Shown piece after piece: positions 41,107 through 50,200 of a stretch of DNA of 64,000 bases. The stretch's first letter is position 1; the number at the start of each line of letters is the position of its first letter. Origin of the DNA: Falsochrobactrum shanghaiense (lineage in GTDB: Bacteria > Pseudomonadota > Alphaproteobacteria > Rhizobiales > Rhizobiaceae); NCBI RefSeq assembly GCF_003149535.1, contig NZ_QGDB01000003.1:186001-250000 (forward strand), written 5' to 3'. Under the pieces are notes generated by a model that did no database searches, was not told the origin of the DNA, and was given only the letters and a program-made list of their open reading frames with translations. A program made the position numbers and the translations under genes.

Positions 41107-43917
41107 GTGTCAGATCATACACCTCCACCCGGTTCCGATGATATGAACGGCGACCCTAGCGGTCCGAGCGGCATCGAACCCATTTCCATTATCGAGGAGA
41201 TGCAGCGCTCCTATCTCGATTACGCAATGAGCGTGATCGTGAGCCGTGCATTGCCCGATGTGCGGGACGGCCTCAAGCCCGTGCACCGGCGCATTCTCCA
41301 CGCCATGAACGAGATGAATCTCGCCTATAATCGCCCCTACCGTAAATCGGCGGGTGTGGTTGGTGAGGTGATGGGTAAATACCATCCGCATGGCGACGCA
41401 TCGATCTATGATGCGTTGGTGCGTCTGGCGCAGGATTTCTCCATGCGCGACCCGCTGGTGGACGGGCAGGGCAATTTCGGCTCCATTGATGGCGATCCTC
41501 CGGCGGCGATGCGCTATACGGAATGCCGTCTGGAAAAACTCACCGAATCCCTTCTGTCCGATCTCGACAAGGATACCGTCGATTTTCAGGACAATTACGA
41601 TGGCCGTGAACGCGAGCCATCGGTTCTTCCGGCGCGCTTTCCAAATCTGCTGGTCAATGGATCCGGCGGCATCGCGGTCGGTATGGCGACCAACATTCCG
41701 CCGCACAATCTGGGTGAGATCATCAATGGCTGCGTTGCGCTGATCGATAATCCGGCCATCGAGCTGGAAGAGATGATGGAGATCATTCCCGGTCCGGATT
41801 TTCCAACCGGCGGCATCATTCTGGGCCGCAGCGGCATCAATTCGGCTTACAGCACGGGCCGCGGCTCGGTCATCATGCGCGGGCGTGCGACAATTGAGCC
41901 AATGCGCGGTGATCGCGAGGCGATCATCATCACCGAGGTTCCCTATCAGGTGAACAAGGCGACGATGATCGAGAAAATGGCCGAACTGGTGCGCGACAAG
42001 CGTATTGAGGGCATTTCCGACCTGCGTGACGAATCCGACCGTGATGGCTATCGCGTCGTGGTCGAACTCAAGCGTGACGCGGTTGCGGACGTGGTGCTCA
42101 ACCAGCTTTATCGCTATACGCCGCTTCAGACTTCGTTCGGCTGCAATATGGTTGCGCTGAATGGTGGCAAGCCCGAGCAGATGGTGCTGCTCGACATGCT
42201 GCGCGCCTTTGTTCACTTCCGCGAAGAAGTGGTGACGCGCCGCACCAAGTTCCTGCTCAACAAGGCGCGTGATCGCGCGCATGTGTTGGTTGGCCTTGCC
42301 ATTGCCGTTGCGAATATCGATGAGGTGATCGCGCTTATCCGACGGGCACCCGATCCGGCTACCGCACGCGAGCAATTGATGGAACGCCGCTGGCCTGCCG
42401 CGGATGTAGCACCGCTCATCCGGCTGATCGATGATCCGCGCCATACGATCAATGCGGACAATACCTACAATCTTTCCGAAGAACAGGCCCGTGCCATTCT
42501 GGAACTGCGTCTTCAGCGCCTTACCGCGCTTGGCCGCGACGAAGTGGCGGATGAGCTGAACAAGATCGGCGAGGAAATCCGCGACTATCTGGATATTCTC
42601 GGGTCGCGCCTGCGCGTCATGAGCATCGTCAAGGACGAGATGATTGCCGTTCGCGACGAATTCGCCACGCCGCGCCGTACGGAATTCGGCCTTGGCGGCG
42701 CGGAAATGGACGACGAAGACCTTATCGCTCGCGAAGACATGGTCGTCACTGTCAGTCATGCCGGTTATATCAAGCGCGTGCCGCTTGCGACCTATCGTGC
42801 CCAGCGGCGCGGCGGTAAGGGGCGGTCGGGCATGTCGACAAAGGACGAGGATTTCGTCACCCGCCTGTTCGTTGCCAGCACGCATACGCCGGTTCTGTTC
42901 TTCTCCTCGCGCGGTATCGTCTATAAGGAAAAGGTCTGGCGTCTGCCGGTGGGCAACCCGCAGTCGCGCGGCAAGGCGCTCATCAATATGCTGCCTTTGC
43001 AGCAGGGCGAACGTATCACCACGATCATGCCCTTGCCGGAGGATGAGGATTCCTGGGCAAATCTCGATGTGATGTTTGCCACGACGCGCGGGACGGTGCG
43101 CCGCAACAAGCTTTCCGACTTCGTTCAGGTCAATCGCAACGGCAAGATCGCGATGAAGCTGGAAGACGAGAGTGACGAAATCCTCTCCGTTGAAACCTGT
43201 ACGGAATTCGATGACGTCCTGCTGACCTGTGCCGGCGGCCAGTGCATCCGTTTCCCTGTCACTGATGTGCGCGTCTTTGCAGGCCGCAATTCGATCGGGG
43301 TGCGCGGCATCAATCTGGCGGATGGCGACACAGTCATTTCGATGGCCATTCTCCAGCATGTCGAAGCCGACGCAGCAGAGCGTTCGGCTTATCTCAAGCG
43401 CTCTATCGCGGAACGCCGCGCGCAGGGTGCGGACGATGCGGATGATATTGTCGTGGTGGGCGAGGAAGTCGGTGCCGATGCGGAACTGTCCGAAGATCGG
43501 TATCAGGAGCTCAAGGCTCGCGAACAAACGGTCCTGACCGTCAGCGAGTTTGGCTATGGCAAGCGTTCCTCATCTTATGAATTCCGCGTTTCCGGTCGCG
43601 GAGGCAAGGGTATTCGTGCCACGGATACGTCAAAGACCGATGAAATCGGCAAGCTTGTGGCCTTGTTCCCGGTAGAAGCAAGCGACCAGATTCTGCTTGT
43701 TTCCGATGGTGGGCAGCTTATCCGCGTTCCGGTGGGTGGTATCCGCATCGCTGGACGCTCGACCAAGGGCGTCACGATCTTCAACACGGCTGATGGCGAG
43801 AAGGTCGTCTCGGTCGAGCGTATTTCCGAAACGGAAAATGATGAAGAAAATGGCGACGAAACCGGGGCTGACAATGCAGCGCAGCCGGGCGAGCCACCTG
43901 TCGAGGGCGGAAATTGA
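41107..43917 (+). CDS. gyrA: DNA gyrase subunit A
   Basis: Breakage-reunion subunit of gyrase. 936 residues from a GTG, with a ~15-residue N-terminal extension relative to E. coli. Catalytic Tyr137 lies in AAMRYTEC (E. coli Tyr122). The quinolone-resistance region reads [10 protein letters not shown], so Ala98 stands where E. coli has Ser83, and Asp102 matches Asp87. The GyrA-box QRRGGKG and the beta-pinwheel C-terminal domain are present. The C-terminal domain has an acidic insertion around 770-800 ([16 protein letters not shown]). The acidic tail is low-complexity. A strong terminator follows. Confidence 0.98.
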   Translation: MSDHTPPPGSDDMNGDPSGPSGIEPISIIEEMQRSYLDYAMSVIVSRALPDVRDGLKPVHRRILHAMNEMNLAYNRPYRKSAGVVGEVMGKYHPHGDASIYDALVRLAQDFSMRDPLVDGQGNFGSIDGDPPAAMRYTECRLEKLTESLLSDLDKDTVDFQDNYDGREREPSVLPARFPNLLVNGSGGIAVGMATNIPPHNLGEIINGCVALIDNPAIELEEMMEIIPGPDFPTGGIILGRSGINSAYSTGRGSVIMRGRATIEPMRGDREAIIITEVPYQVNKATMIEKMAELVRDKRIEGISDLRDESDRDGYRVVVELKRDAVADVVLNQLYRYTPLQTSFGCNMVALNGGKPEQMVLLDMLRAFVHFREEVVTRRTKFLLNKARDRAHVLVGLAIAVANIDEVIALIRRAPDPATAREQLMERRWPAADVAPLIRLIDDPRHTINADNTYNLSEEQARAILELRLQRLTALGRDEVADELNKIGEEIRDYLDILGSRLRVMSIVKDEMIAVRDEFATPRRTEFGLGGAEMDDEDLIAREDMVVTVSHAGYIKRVPLATYRAQRRGGKGRSGMSTKDEDFVTRLFVASTHTPVLFFSSRGIVYKEKVWRLPVGNPQSRGKALINMLPLQQGERITTIMPLPEDEDSWANLDVMFATTRGTVRRNKLSDFVQVNRNGKIAMKLEDESDEILSVETCTEFDDVLLTCAGGQCIRFPVTDVRVFAGRNSIGVRGINLADGDTVISMAILQHVEADAAERSAYLKRSIAERRAQGADDADDIVVVGEEVGADAELSEDRYQELKAREQTVLTVSEFGYGKRSSSYEFRVSGRGGKGIRATDTSKTDEIGKLVALFPVEASDQILLVSDGGQLIRVPVGGIRIAGRSTKGVTIFNTADGEKVVSVERISETENDEENGDETGADNAAQPGEPPVEGGN

Positions 43918-43942
43918 TCCGGTTATTCTTCTGAAAGCGAGA

Positions 43943-43975
43943 AAAAAGGCCGATGATAAAATCATCGGCCTTTTT
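43943..43975. terminator. gyrA terminator
   Basis: AAAAAGGCCGATGAT-AAA-ATCATCGGCCTTTTT: a perfect 15-bp stem with a 3-nt loop and A/T tracts on both sides. It can end both gyrA and the minus-strand small gene downstream. Confidence 0.92.
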
Positions 43976-44017
43976 AGTGTGCCAAGACTGGAGGAGTTGG
44001 CAAATCTGAAGAAACTT

Positions 44018-44167
44018 TCAATGCGAGCCCAGATTGCGCATCGAATTGAGGTTGAAAGCTACCGGCCGCACCCGCTGTTTCTTTGCTTCGTTCTCTTCCA
44101 GAAGCAGTATGATTGCCGAAGCAGCCATTGCCACCATCATGGATAATGCCAGAAGAAATATCATCAT
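44018..44167 (-). CDS. Predicted 49-aa single-pass membrane peptide
   Basis: A short minus-strand frame beginning ATGATGATA gives a 49-residue peptide: MMIFLLALSMMVAMAASAII (one hydrophobic helix, ~2-23), then LLLEENEAKKQRVRPVAF and a tail ending NLGSH. The start is preceded by AAAGGATACCGCG, a good ribosome site about 8 nt away, and the frame ends ~40 bp from the bidirectional gyrA terminator. I recognise no family. A longer frame on the same strand (43974-44267) reads a polar, non-descript peptide and is less likely. No conservation check was possible. Confidence 0.5.
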   Translation of the reverse strand: MMIFLLALSMMVAMAASAIILLLEENEAKKQRVRPVAFNLNSMRNLGSH

Positions 44168-44362
44168 CGCGGTATCCTTTCGACATATATACGCATGAGA
44201 TGCAAAAAGGTTGCATTGAGCTTGCCCCTATTCTGGTAAACCGGACGTGAACTTTCCCTGCAATCATTGTTCATAGAGCAAACATCTGCTTTCATGGTTT
44301 CTGTTTTCTTATTCATCGTGGTTGTTGTTGAAAATCTGATCGGAAAAGGATAGCTGGAAGAA

Positions 44363-44857
44363 ATGACGATCGCGATCTATGCGGGCTCCTTCGACCCGGT
44401 AACCAACGGCCATGTGGATGTCTTGAAAGGTGCGCTGCGCCTGGCGGATCAGGTCATCGTTGCAATAGGCGTGCATCCGGGGAAGAAACCGCTCTTCAGC
44501 TTCGAGGAACGTGTGGAACTGATTGACGTGTGTTCCAGGGATATTCTGGGTGAGGATGCCAGGCGCGTTTCTGTCGTTTCATTCGACAATCTGGTGATCG
44601 ACGTTGCGCGCAAGTCGGGTGCGCAATTGATGGTGCGCGGTTTGCGTGACGGCACCGATCTTGATTATGAAATGCAGATGGCAGGCATGAACGGAATAAT
44701 GGCGCCGGAATTGCAGACGGTATTTCTGCCTGCTGATCCGGCTGTGCGCACGATTACCGCCACATTGGTTCGCCAGATTGCGTCCATGGGCGGAGATATT
44801 CGTCCTTTCGTTCCCGCAGCCGTTGCTGCGGCGCTCAAAGCCAAATTCAAATCCTGA
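44363..44857 (+). CDS. coaD: Phosphopantetheine adenylyltransferase
   Basis: 164-aa nucleotidyltransferase making dephospho-CoA from phosphopantetheine and ATP. It starts [20 protein letters not shown] with the TxGH-type nucleotide motif (TNGH), has [32 protein letters not shown] (family signature), and a C-terminal [17 protein letters not shown] that replaces the common SSTxVR motif. Length is normal. GCTGGAAGAA precedes the ATG. ppiA follows after 19 bp. Confidence 0.96.
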   Translation: MTIAIYAGSFDPVTNGHVDVLKGALRLADQVIVAIGVHPGKKPLFSFEERVELIDVCSRDILGEDARRVSVVSFDNLVIDVARKSGAQLMVRGLRDGTDLDYEMQMAGMNGIMAPELQTVFLPADPAVRTITATLVRQIASMGGDIRPFVPAAVAAALKAKFKS

Positions 44858-44876
44858 TTGCAGGGAGTTTTCGATA

Positions 44877-45467
44877 ATGTCATTCATCCGTTCAGCGTTT
44901 GCCGCTGCCGCCATTGCCGCATTTACCCTTGGAACTGCGTCTATCGCTTCGGCCGCCGAACCTGAAAATACGGTTATTCTCTCTCTTAAAGATGGCGATG
45001 TCGCCATCGAGCTTCGGCCCGACCTTGCACCCAAACATGTGGAGCAGATCAAGAAACTGGTTCGCGATGGCGCTTATGACGGCGTTGCTTTCCACCGCGT
45101 TATTCCGGGATTCATGGCGCAGACCGGTGACGTGAAGTTCGGCAATATCGACAAGGGCTATGATGCATCCAGCGTTGGCACCGGCGGTTCGGATTATGGC
45201 AATCTTCCGGCCGAATTCTCCAGAGAACCGTTTGTTCGCGGTACGGTGGGCATGGCGCGCGGTCAGAGCCGCGACTCGGCGAATTCACAATTCTTCATCA
45301 TGTTCGACAATGGTTCCTTCCTGAACGGCAAGTATACGGTGGTTGGCAAGGTTGCCAGTGGCATGGAAGCGGTCGACAAGATCAAGAAGGGCAACGAAGC
45401 CGATAATGGCTCGGTTGAGAATCCGGACAAGATCATCAAGGCCACGATCGGGGCCGACAGGAAATAA
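44877..45467 (+). CDS. ppiA: Peptidyl-prolyl cis-trans isomerase, exported cyclophilin
   Basis: 196 residues: a signal peptide (~1-26, SFIRSAFAAAAIAAFTLG, then SIASAAEP with a likely AxA cleavage site) and a cyclophilin domain. That domain contains VAFHRVIPGFMAQTGD and ANSQFFIMF. It should act in the periplasm on folding of exported proteins. The start at 44877 has AGGGAG 8 nt upstream; the longer frame from 44778 overlaps coaD. The second, cytoplasmic cyclophilin follows 21 bp later: a tandem pair from duplication with different destinations. Confidence 0.93.
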   Translation: MSFIRSAFAAAAIAAFTLGTASIASAAEPENTVILSLKDGDVAIELRPDLAPKHVEQIKKLVRDGAYDGVAFHRVIPGFMAQTGDVKFGNIDKGYDASSVGTGGSDYGNLPAEFSREPFVRGTVGMARGQSRDSANSQFFIMFDNGSFLNGKYTVVGKVASGMEAVDKIKKGNEADNGSVENPDKIIKATIGADRK

Positions 45468-45488
45468 GTTTGAAAAGGAGAGGCCCAC

Positions 45489-45995
45489 ATGGCTTACAAA
45501 GACCCTGAAAACACGCTCGTTCTCGAAACCACGAAAGGGAATGTCATTCTTGAACTCTATCCCGATCTGGCGCCCGGCCATGTCGAGCGCATCAAGGAAC
45601 TGGCGCGTGAAGGCGCCTATGACGGCGTTGTTTTCCATCGCGTGATCGATGGCTTCATGGCGCAGACCGGCGATGTGAAGTTCGGCAAGACGGGCGGTGC
45701 GCATTTCAACGGCTCGCGTGCTGGTATGGGCGGCTCGGACAAGCCCGACCTCAAGGCGGAATTCACCAATACCCAGCACAAGCGCGGCACCGCTTCGATG
45801 GCGCGTTCGCAAAATCCGAACTCGGCCAATTCGCAGTTTTTCATCTGCTTTGCCGATGCGCCATGGCTCGACCGCCAGTACACGGTCTGGGGACAGGTGA
45901 TCGAAGGCATGGACAATGTGGACAAGATCAAGCGCGGCGAGCCGGTTGCCGATCCCGATGTGATCGTGAGCGCGCGGATCGCTGCCGATATTTAA
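45489..45995 (+). CDS. ppiB: Peptidyl-prolyl cis-trans isomerase, cytoplasmic cyclophilin
   Basis: 168-aa cyclophilin without a signal peptide. VVFHRVIDGFMAQTGD, AEFTNTQHKRGTASMARS and NSANSQFFICF hold the active-site Arg and Phe/Gln residues. Compared with the upstream gene it lacks the leader and has a loop suited to the single-domain cytosolic type. AAAGGAGAGGCCCAC precedes the ATG. A strong hairpin lies between it and queA. Confidence 0.94.
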   Translation: MAYKDPENTLVLETTKGNVILELYPDLAPGHVERIKELAREGAYDGVVFHRVIDGFMAQTGDVKFGKTGGAHFNGSRAGMGGSDKPDLKAEFTNTQHKRGTASMARSQNPNSANSQFFICFADAPWLDRQYTVWGQVIEGMDNVDKIKRGEPVADPDVIVSARIAADI

Positions 45996-46013
45996 TCCCT
46001 ATTCCAACGAGAA

Positions 46014-46044
46014 ATTGCGGCTCCGGTCTTGCCGGGGCCGCAAT
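46014..46044. other. Strong hairpin in the queA leader, no T tract
   Basis: ATTGCGGCTCCGG pairs with CCGGGGCCGCAAT over 13 bp (one G-T pair) around a 5-nt loop. It is followed by CATGC rather than a T tract, so it is a weak terminator at best. It ends 16 bp before the queA start, just before the ribosome site. Confidence 0.6.
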
Positions 46045-46060
46045 CATGCAAAGGTGAAAC

Positions 46061-47131
46061 ATGCGTGTCGACCTGTTCGATTTCGACCTGCCGGAAGAGC
46101 GTATAGCTCTGCGTCCGGTGGAGCCGCGCGATCATGCAAGATTGCTTCGCATTCGTTCCGGTCAGCCGTTTGAAGATCGACAGGTATATGAGCTTCCCGA
46201 TCTGTTGCAGCCGGGTGATGCGCTTGTTTTCAATGATACCAAGGTGATACCGGCACAGCTTGAAGGCCTGCGCGAACGTGAAGGGGCGATAGCGCAGATA
46301 GGTGCGACCCTGCATATGCGCATGGGCCCTAACCGGTGGAAAGCTTTTTTGCGACCCGGCAAGCGGGTCAAGGAAGGGGATCGCATCCGCTTCGGCCATT
46401 CCGGTTCAAGCTGTTTTCTGGGAACACTCGACGCGACGGTCGAAGAGAAAGGCGAGGCGGGCGAGGCGCTTCTGGTGTTCGACCTGTCCGGCGCGATCCT
46501 TGATGAAGCCATTGCTGCGGTCGGCCATATTCCGCTGCCGCCCTATATCGCCTCAAAGCGCGCCGAAGATGAACGCGACCGTAAGGATTACCAGACGGTT
46601 TTTGCCCGCGAAGAGGGCGCAGTTGCAGCGCCAACGGCGGGGCTGCATTTCACATCCGAACTCCTTGAAAAGATCAAAAAGCGCGGAATTGAAGAGCATT
46701 TCGTGACCCTGCATGTGGGTGCAGGCACATTTCTGCCGGTGAAAGCCGACGATACGGGTGACCATAAGATGCATTCGGAAATCGGCCATGTTTCGCAAAG
46801 AACCGCCGATGCGCTCAATGCCGTGCATGAACGCGGCGGGCGCATTGTCTGCGTCGGCACGACGTCGTTACGGTTGATCGAAAGTGCAACCGGCGAAGAT
46901 GGCATTGTCCGTCCATGGTCGGGCGCGACCGATATTTTCATTACCCCCGGCTATCGCTTTCGTGCGGTCGATCTTCTGATGACCAATTTCCATCTGCCGC
47001 GTTCGACGCTATTCATGCTCGTTTCGGCCTTTAGCGGGCTTGATACGATGCGCGAAGCCTATAAGCACGCGATCAGCAGCAATTATCGTTTCTATTCCTA
47101 TGGTGATGCGAGCCTGCTTGAACGTGCATGA
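46061..47131 (+). CDS. queA: S-adenosylmethionine:tRNA ribosyltransferase-isomerase
   Basis: Adds the ribosyl part of SAM to preQ1 in tRNA to form epoxyqueuosine. 356 residues. It begins [19 protein letters not shown], a typical QueA start; [27 protein letters not shown] and [13 protein letters not shown] are family motifs. AAAGGTGAAAC precedes the ATG. tgt, acting one step earlier in the same pathway, starts 37 bp downstream, so the two form a queuosine operon. Confidence 0.97.
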   Translation: MRVDLFDFDLPEERIALRPVEPRDHARLLRIRSGQPFEDRQVYELPDLLQPGDALVFNDTKVIPAQLEGLREREGAIAQIGATLHMRMGPNRWKAFLRPGKRVKEGDRIRFGHSGSSCFLGTLDATVEEKGEAGEALLVFDLSGAILDEAIAAVGHIPLPPYIASKRAEDERDRKDYQTVFAREEGAVAAPTAGLHFTSELLEKIKKRGIEEHFVTLHVGAGTFLPVKADDTGDHKMHSEIGHVSQRTADALNAVHERGGRIVCVGTTSLRLIESATGEDGIVRPWSGATDIFITPGYRFRAVDLLMTNFHLPRSTLFMLVSAFSGLDTMREAYKHAISSNYRFYSYGDASLLERA

Positions 47132-47168
47132 AGCGGTTTCATCCCAGCAGATTTCCAGAGAGAACAGC

Positions 47169-48302
47169 ATGAGCAGCGAGAAATTCGAGTTTCAGGTATT
47201 GGCGCGCGACGGTGCCGCGCGCCAGGGTGAAATTTCCATGCCGCGCGGCGTGGTGCGTACGCCTGCCTTTATGCCTGTCGGAACCGCCGGAACCGTAAAA
47301 GCCATGTATATGGATCAGGTGAAGGAACTGGGAGCGGATATTATCCTGGGCAATACCTATCATCTCATGCTGCGCCCCGGCGCGGAACGTGTGGCGCGTC
47401 TTGGCGGTTTGCATGAATTTGGCGGCTGGAAAGGCCCGATTTTGACCGATTCCGGCGGATTTCAGGTCATGTCGCTGGCGCAATTGCGCAAGCTGAATGA
47501 AAATGGCGTGACGTTCCAGTCGCATATTGACGGCAAGCCCTATGAAATGACGCCCGAGCGCTCGATTGAAATTCAGGGATTGCTCGACTCGGATATTCAG
47601 ATGCAGCTTGATGAGTGCGTGGCGCTGCCATCGCCGGAAGCCAATACCGAACGGGCGATGGAGCTTTCCTTACGCTGGGCGGAGCGCTGCAAGATTGCTT
47701 TTGGTGACCAGCCGGGCAAAGCCATGTTCGGCATCGTGCAGGGGGGCGACAATGCCCGGCTGCGCGAACGTTCGGCACAGGCGCTGAAAGCGATGGATCT
47801 TAAAGGCTATTCAGTGGGTGGACTTGCCGTAGGCGAGCCGCAGCAGGTCATGCTGGATATGCTTGAAGTGGTATGCCCGATCCTGCCAGCCGAAAAGCCG
47901 CGCTATCTGATGGGGGTCGGCACGCCCGACGATATTCTCAAATCGGTGGCGCGCGGCATTGATATGTTTGACTGCGTTATGCCCACCCGCGCCGGACGGC
48001 ACGGTCTCGCCTTTACCCGTTTTGGCAAGGTCAATCTGCGCAATGCGCGCCATGCGGAAGATCCGCGCCCGCTCGATCCGGAATCCGATTGCCCCGCAGC
48101 GCGCGATTACAGCCGCGCCTATCTGCATCATCTGGTGAAATCGGGGGAAACGCTCGCTTCAATGCTGCTCACCTGGAATAATCTAGCCTATTACCAATAC
48201 CTGATGAAAGGCATTCGAGCGGCAATTGCACAGGGTGATTTTGCCGGTTTTTCCGCAGAAACCTCGGCGCGTTGGGCGCGCGGAGATATGCCAGCCCTTT
48301 GA
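47169..48302 (+). CDS. tgt: tRNA-guanine transglycosylase with degenerate zinc site
   Basis: Exchanges guanine 34 for preQ1 in GUN-anticodon tRNAs. 377 residues with [11 protein letters not shown], the VQGG motif (190-193), GGLAVGEP and the nucleophile Asp in [12 protein letters not shown]. The usual zinc ligands CxCxxC plus a His are largely lost: the segment reads [10 protein letters not shown], giving Ser306, Cys308 and Ala311, and the expected His is Asn337 ([10 protein letters not shown]). The catalytic residues remain, so activity is likely. The ATG at 47169 starts the conserved part; a longer frame overlaps queA. Confidence 0.95.
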   Translation: MSSEKFEFQVLARDGAARQGEISMPRGVVRTPAFMPVGTAGTVKAMYMDQVKELGADIILGNTYHLMLRPGAERVARLGGLHEFGGWKGPILTDSGGFQVMSLAQLRKLNENGVTFQSHIDGKPYEMTPERSIEIQGLLDSDIQMQLDECVALPSPEANTERAMELSLRWAERCKIAFGDQPGKAMFGIVQGGDNARLRERSAQALKAMDLKGYSVGGLAVGEPQQVMLDMLEVVCPILPAEKPRYLMGVGTPDDILKSVARGIDMFDCVMPTRAGRHGLAFTRFGKVNLRNARHAEDPRPLDPESDCPAARDYSRAYLHHLVKSGETLASMLLTWNNLAYYQYLMKGIRAAIAQGDFAGFSAETSARWARGDMPAL

Positions 48303-48306
48303 CAAG

Positions 48307-48368
48307 GTTTTGTTTTTACGCATGCCGTTATCCCGAAACCGGTTCCCACTTGCGGGCGACATGCGTTA
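48307..48368 (+). repeat. Bru-RS-like repeat, copy 4 (right half only)
   Basis: About 62 bp match the right half of the 105-bp element (GTTTT..CGCATGCCGTTATCCC to CGACATGCGTTA) with several substitutions; the left half is missing. It starts 5 bp after the tgt stop and ends almost at the stop of the minus-strand TetR gene, so it may serve as their shared 3' hairpin. Confidence 0.8.
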
Positions 48369-48911
48369 ACCCGCTTCCAGTATCTTCTCCAACCGGCAGA
48401 TCACAGAGCGACATTCTTCTTCGGAGAGCACTTCGCAGTCGAGAAGCTTGCTGCATTCAAGCCCGGTGAGGGCAAGATAGGTAAAAAGAACAACGTCGGT
48501 GTCGGTTGCATCGTCAAGCATGCGGTCAAGCAGCGCGCGCCGATAGTGACGCACGGGGATCATGAAATCCGGATTTTCCATGAGAGCGGCAAGCACGCCG
48601 CAGCCGGGTGGCGCATCGTCAGCCTGAAGACGATAGACATCGACAAATGCCCGCGCGGCGCGGTTTTTGTCGCCTTGCTGAAGCTTCTGCTGCTGGTCCA
48701 CCGCCTTTTCATGATCTTTCATATATTCCTCGACCACGGCTTCGAGAAGCCGGGCCTTGGTGGGGAACGAATAAAGCAGTCCTCCTTTTGACAGGCCGGC
48801 GCGAGCGGCTACCGCATCAAGCGATAAATGGGCGGGGCCGACCTCATGGGCCAGTTCCACTGCTGCTCGTACGATGCGATCGCGTGACGATAGCTTGGTT
48901 CGGGTTAGCAA
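48366..48911 (-). CDS. TetR-family repressor of the adjacent RND pump
   Basis: 181 residues: an N-terminal TetR helix-turn-helix (~8-55, RIVRAAVELAHEVG and LDAVAARAGLSKGGLLYSF) and a helical C-terminal ligand domain with Cys-containing segments (PPGCGVLAAL, LECSKLLDCEVL). It is divergent from the RND pump genes, and a perfect 16-bp palindrome lies in the shared promoter, so autorepression and pump repression are expected. The arrangement recalls BepR-BepDE of Brucella, but I cannot say it is that locus. The stop adjoins half-repeat copy 4. Confidence 0.88.
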   Translation of the reverse strand: MLTRTKLSSRDRIVRAAVELAHEVGPAHLSLDAVAARAGLSKGGLLYSFPTKARLLEAVVEEYMKDHEKAVDQQQKLQQGDKNRAARAFVDVYRLQADDAPPGCGVLAALMENPDFMIPVRHYRRALLDRMLDDATDTDVVLFTYLALTGLECSKLLDCEVLSEEECRSVICRLEKILEAG

Positions 48912-48938
48912 TTTCGATCAATCCTGACAGTTCGATAG

Positions 48939-48967
48939 TTGACATTACCGTCCGGACGGTACAGTTT
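48939..48967 (+). promoter_or_regulatory. Promoter of the RND efflux operon
   Basis: TTGACA at 48939-48944 is a perfect -35. A 17-bp spacer, filled by the palindrome at 48946-48961, leads to a weak -10 at 48962-48967 (CAGTTT). The periplasmic adaptor gene starts at 49058. Confidence 0.5.
48946..48961. promoter_or_regulatory. Perfect palindrome, probable TetR operator
   Basis: TACCGTCCGGACGGTA is identical on both strands. It sits exactly between -35 and -10 of the pump promoter, 35 bp from the divergent TetR start, as expected for a TetR-family operator. Confidence 0.75.
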
Positions 48968-49057
48968 TTTGCCTCCCTCGTTCAAGTAAATTACGTGCGA
49001 GCGCGGCGACCGAAGCTGGAAGACATGCCCCAGCGCCGCCTCTGAAATGGACCCGCA

Positions 49058-50191
49058 ATGATAAAACGCCTTATTCTGGCAATAGTTTTCCTGGTGATCG
49101 TCGTTGGCGGTCTGGTCGGGTTCAATCTTTATCGCACGCAGGCGATCAAGGACTTTTTCGCCAATATGCAGCAGCCTGCAAAGACTGTTTCCACGGTAAC
49201 ACTGGAGCCGGGTGTCTGGACGCCGGGTATTGAAGCCATCGGAACGGCAAATGCGCGCAATGGTGTTGACCTTACGGTGCAGGTCAGCGGCATCGTGGAG
49301 AATATTGGGTTCAAAGCGAATCAGAAAGTCGAGCAGGGCGATGTTCTTCTCAAGCTTGATGACAGTATAGAAAAGGCCGATCTCGTCGCTGCGGAGGCGG
49401 AAGCCGTTCTTGCGGACCAAAATCTCAAGCGCGCCGATACATTGCGAGCCCGCGGAGTGGGGGCCGTGTCGGATGTCGATACGACCGCCGCGGCTGCGAG
49501 CGCCAAAAAGGCGATGGTCGCCAAGCTTAAGGCAGTGCTGGAACAAAAGACTGTAACTGCCCCGTTTTCGGGCACTATCGGTATCGCAAAAGTCGATTTA
49601 GGCCAGTATCTCACACCCGGAACCGTGATTGCGACGCTTCAGGAAACCGACACCATGCGCATCGATTTTACAGTGCCTGAACAGTCGCTTTCCGATCTGA
49701 AGCTTGGCCAGCCCGTGCTTGCAGGTCCAAGCTCGACGTCCCTTGATAACAGAGGTGAGATCGTCGGCATTGATCCAAAAATCGACCCGTCGACACGCAT
49801 GGTTTCGGTTCGTGCGGAAGTGGAAAATTCCAAAGCCCACCTGACTCCCGGCCAGTTCGTGCAAGTGCGCGTCGAGTTGCCCAAAGAAGATAATGTACTG
49901 ACCCTGCCGCAAACCGCGATCGTGACGAGCCTTTATGGTGATTACGTCTATGCCGTACGGCCCCAGCAGCCAAAAGAAGGGGAGCAGGCCGCAGCGGATC
50001 AAGAGAAAAAGCAGGTCGCGCAACAGGTGTTTGTCAAGATAGGCCGACGGCTTGGCGACGTTGCGGAGATCACCGAAGGTCTTAAAGAAGGCGACATCGT
50101 CATTACCGCCGGCCAGAACCGGCTGGCTTCAGGGGTAGAAGTCAAAATCGACAATACGATCAACCCGACCCCAACGGTTGCCAAGCAATAG
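49058..50191 (+). CDS. RND efflux periplasmic adaptor (membrane fusion protein)
   Basis: 377 residues: an N-terminal membrane anchor/signal (~3-25), a lipoyl-like/barrel-sandwich segment (NGVDLTVQVSGIVENIGFK, cited in part), an alpha-hairpin (~95-150, Ala-rich), then TVTAPFSGTIGIAKVDLGQYL and beta-barrel and membrane-proximal domains. It joins the inner-membrane pump to an outer-membrane channel. No TolC-type gene lies in the window, so the channel must be encoded elsewhere. The pump gene starts 9 bp downstream. The Gln/Glu/Lys-rich stretch near 310-325 is unusual. Confidence 0.92.
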   Translation: MIKRLILAIVFLVIVVGGLVGFNLYRTQAIKDFFANMQQPAKTVSTVTLEPGVWTPGIEAIGTANARNGVDLTVQVSGIVENIGFKANQKVEQGDVLLKLDDSIEKADLVAAEAEAVLADQNLKRADTLRARGVGAVSDVDTTAAAASAKKAMVAKLKAVLEQKTVTAPFSGTIGIAKVDLGQYLTPGTVIATLQETDTMRIDFTVPEQSLSDLKLGQPVLAGPSSTSLDNRGEIVGIDPKIDPSTRMVSVRAEVENSKAHLTPGQFVQVRVELPKEDNVLTLPQTAIVTSLYGDYVYAVRPQQPKEGEQAAADQEKKQVAQQVFVKIGRRLGDVAEITEGLKEGDIVITAGQNRLASGVEVKIDNTINPTPTVAKQ

Positions 50192-50200
50192 GCGTATGCG

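Noticed and set aside
41110-43527. 805-codon ORF antisense to gyrA, and other long antisense frames (2745-4313, 6532-7851)
   Set aside because: They mirror high-GC coding genes on the opposite strand and read as His/Arg-rich sequence without domains. These are codon-bias shadows.
43974-44267. 97-codon minus-strand ORF between gyrA and coaD
   Set aside because: It overlaps the gyrA terminator and has no ribosome site or domain features. The 49-codon frame on the same strand is better supported.
46000-46060. preQ1 riboswitch before queA
   Set aside because: The structure is a single long hairpin with no H-type pseudoknot or A-rich tail. queA is not the usual preQ1-riboswitch target.
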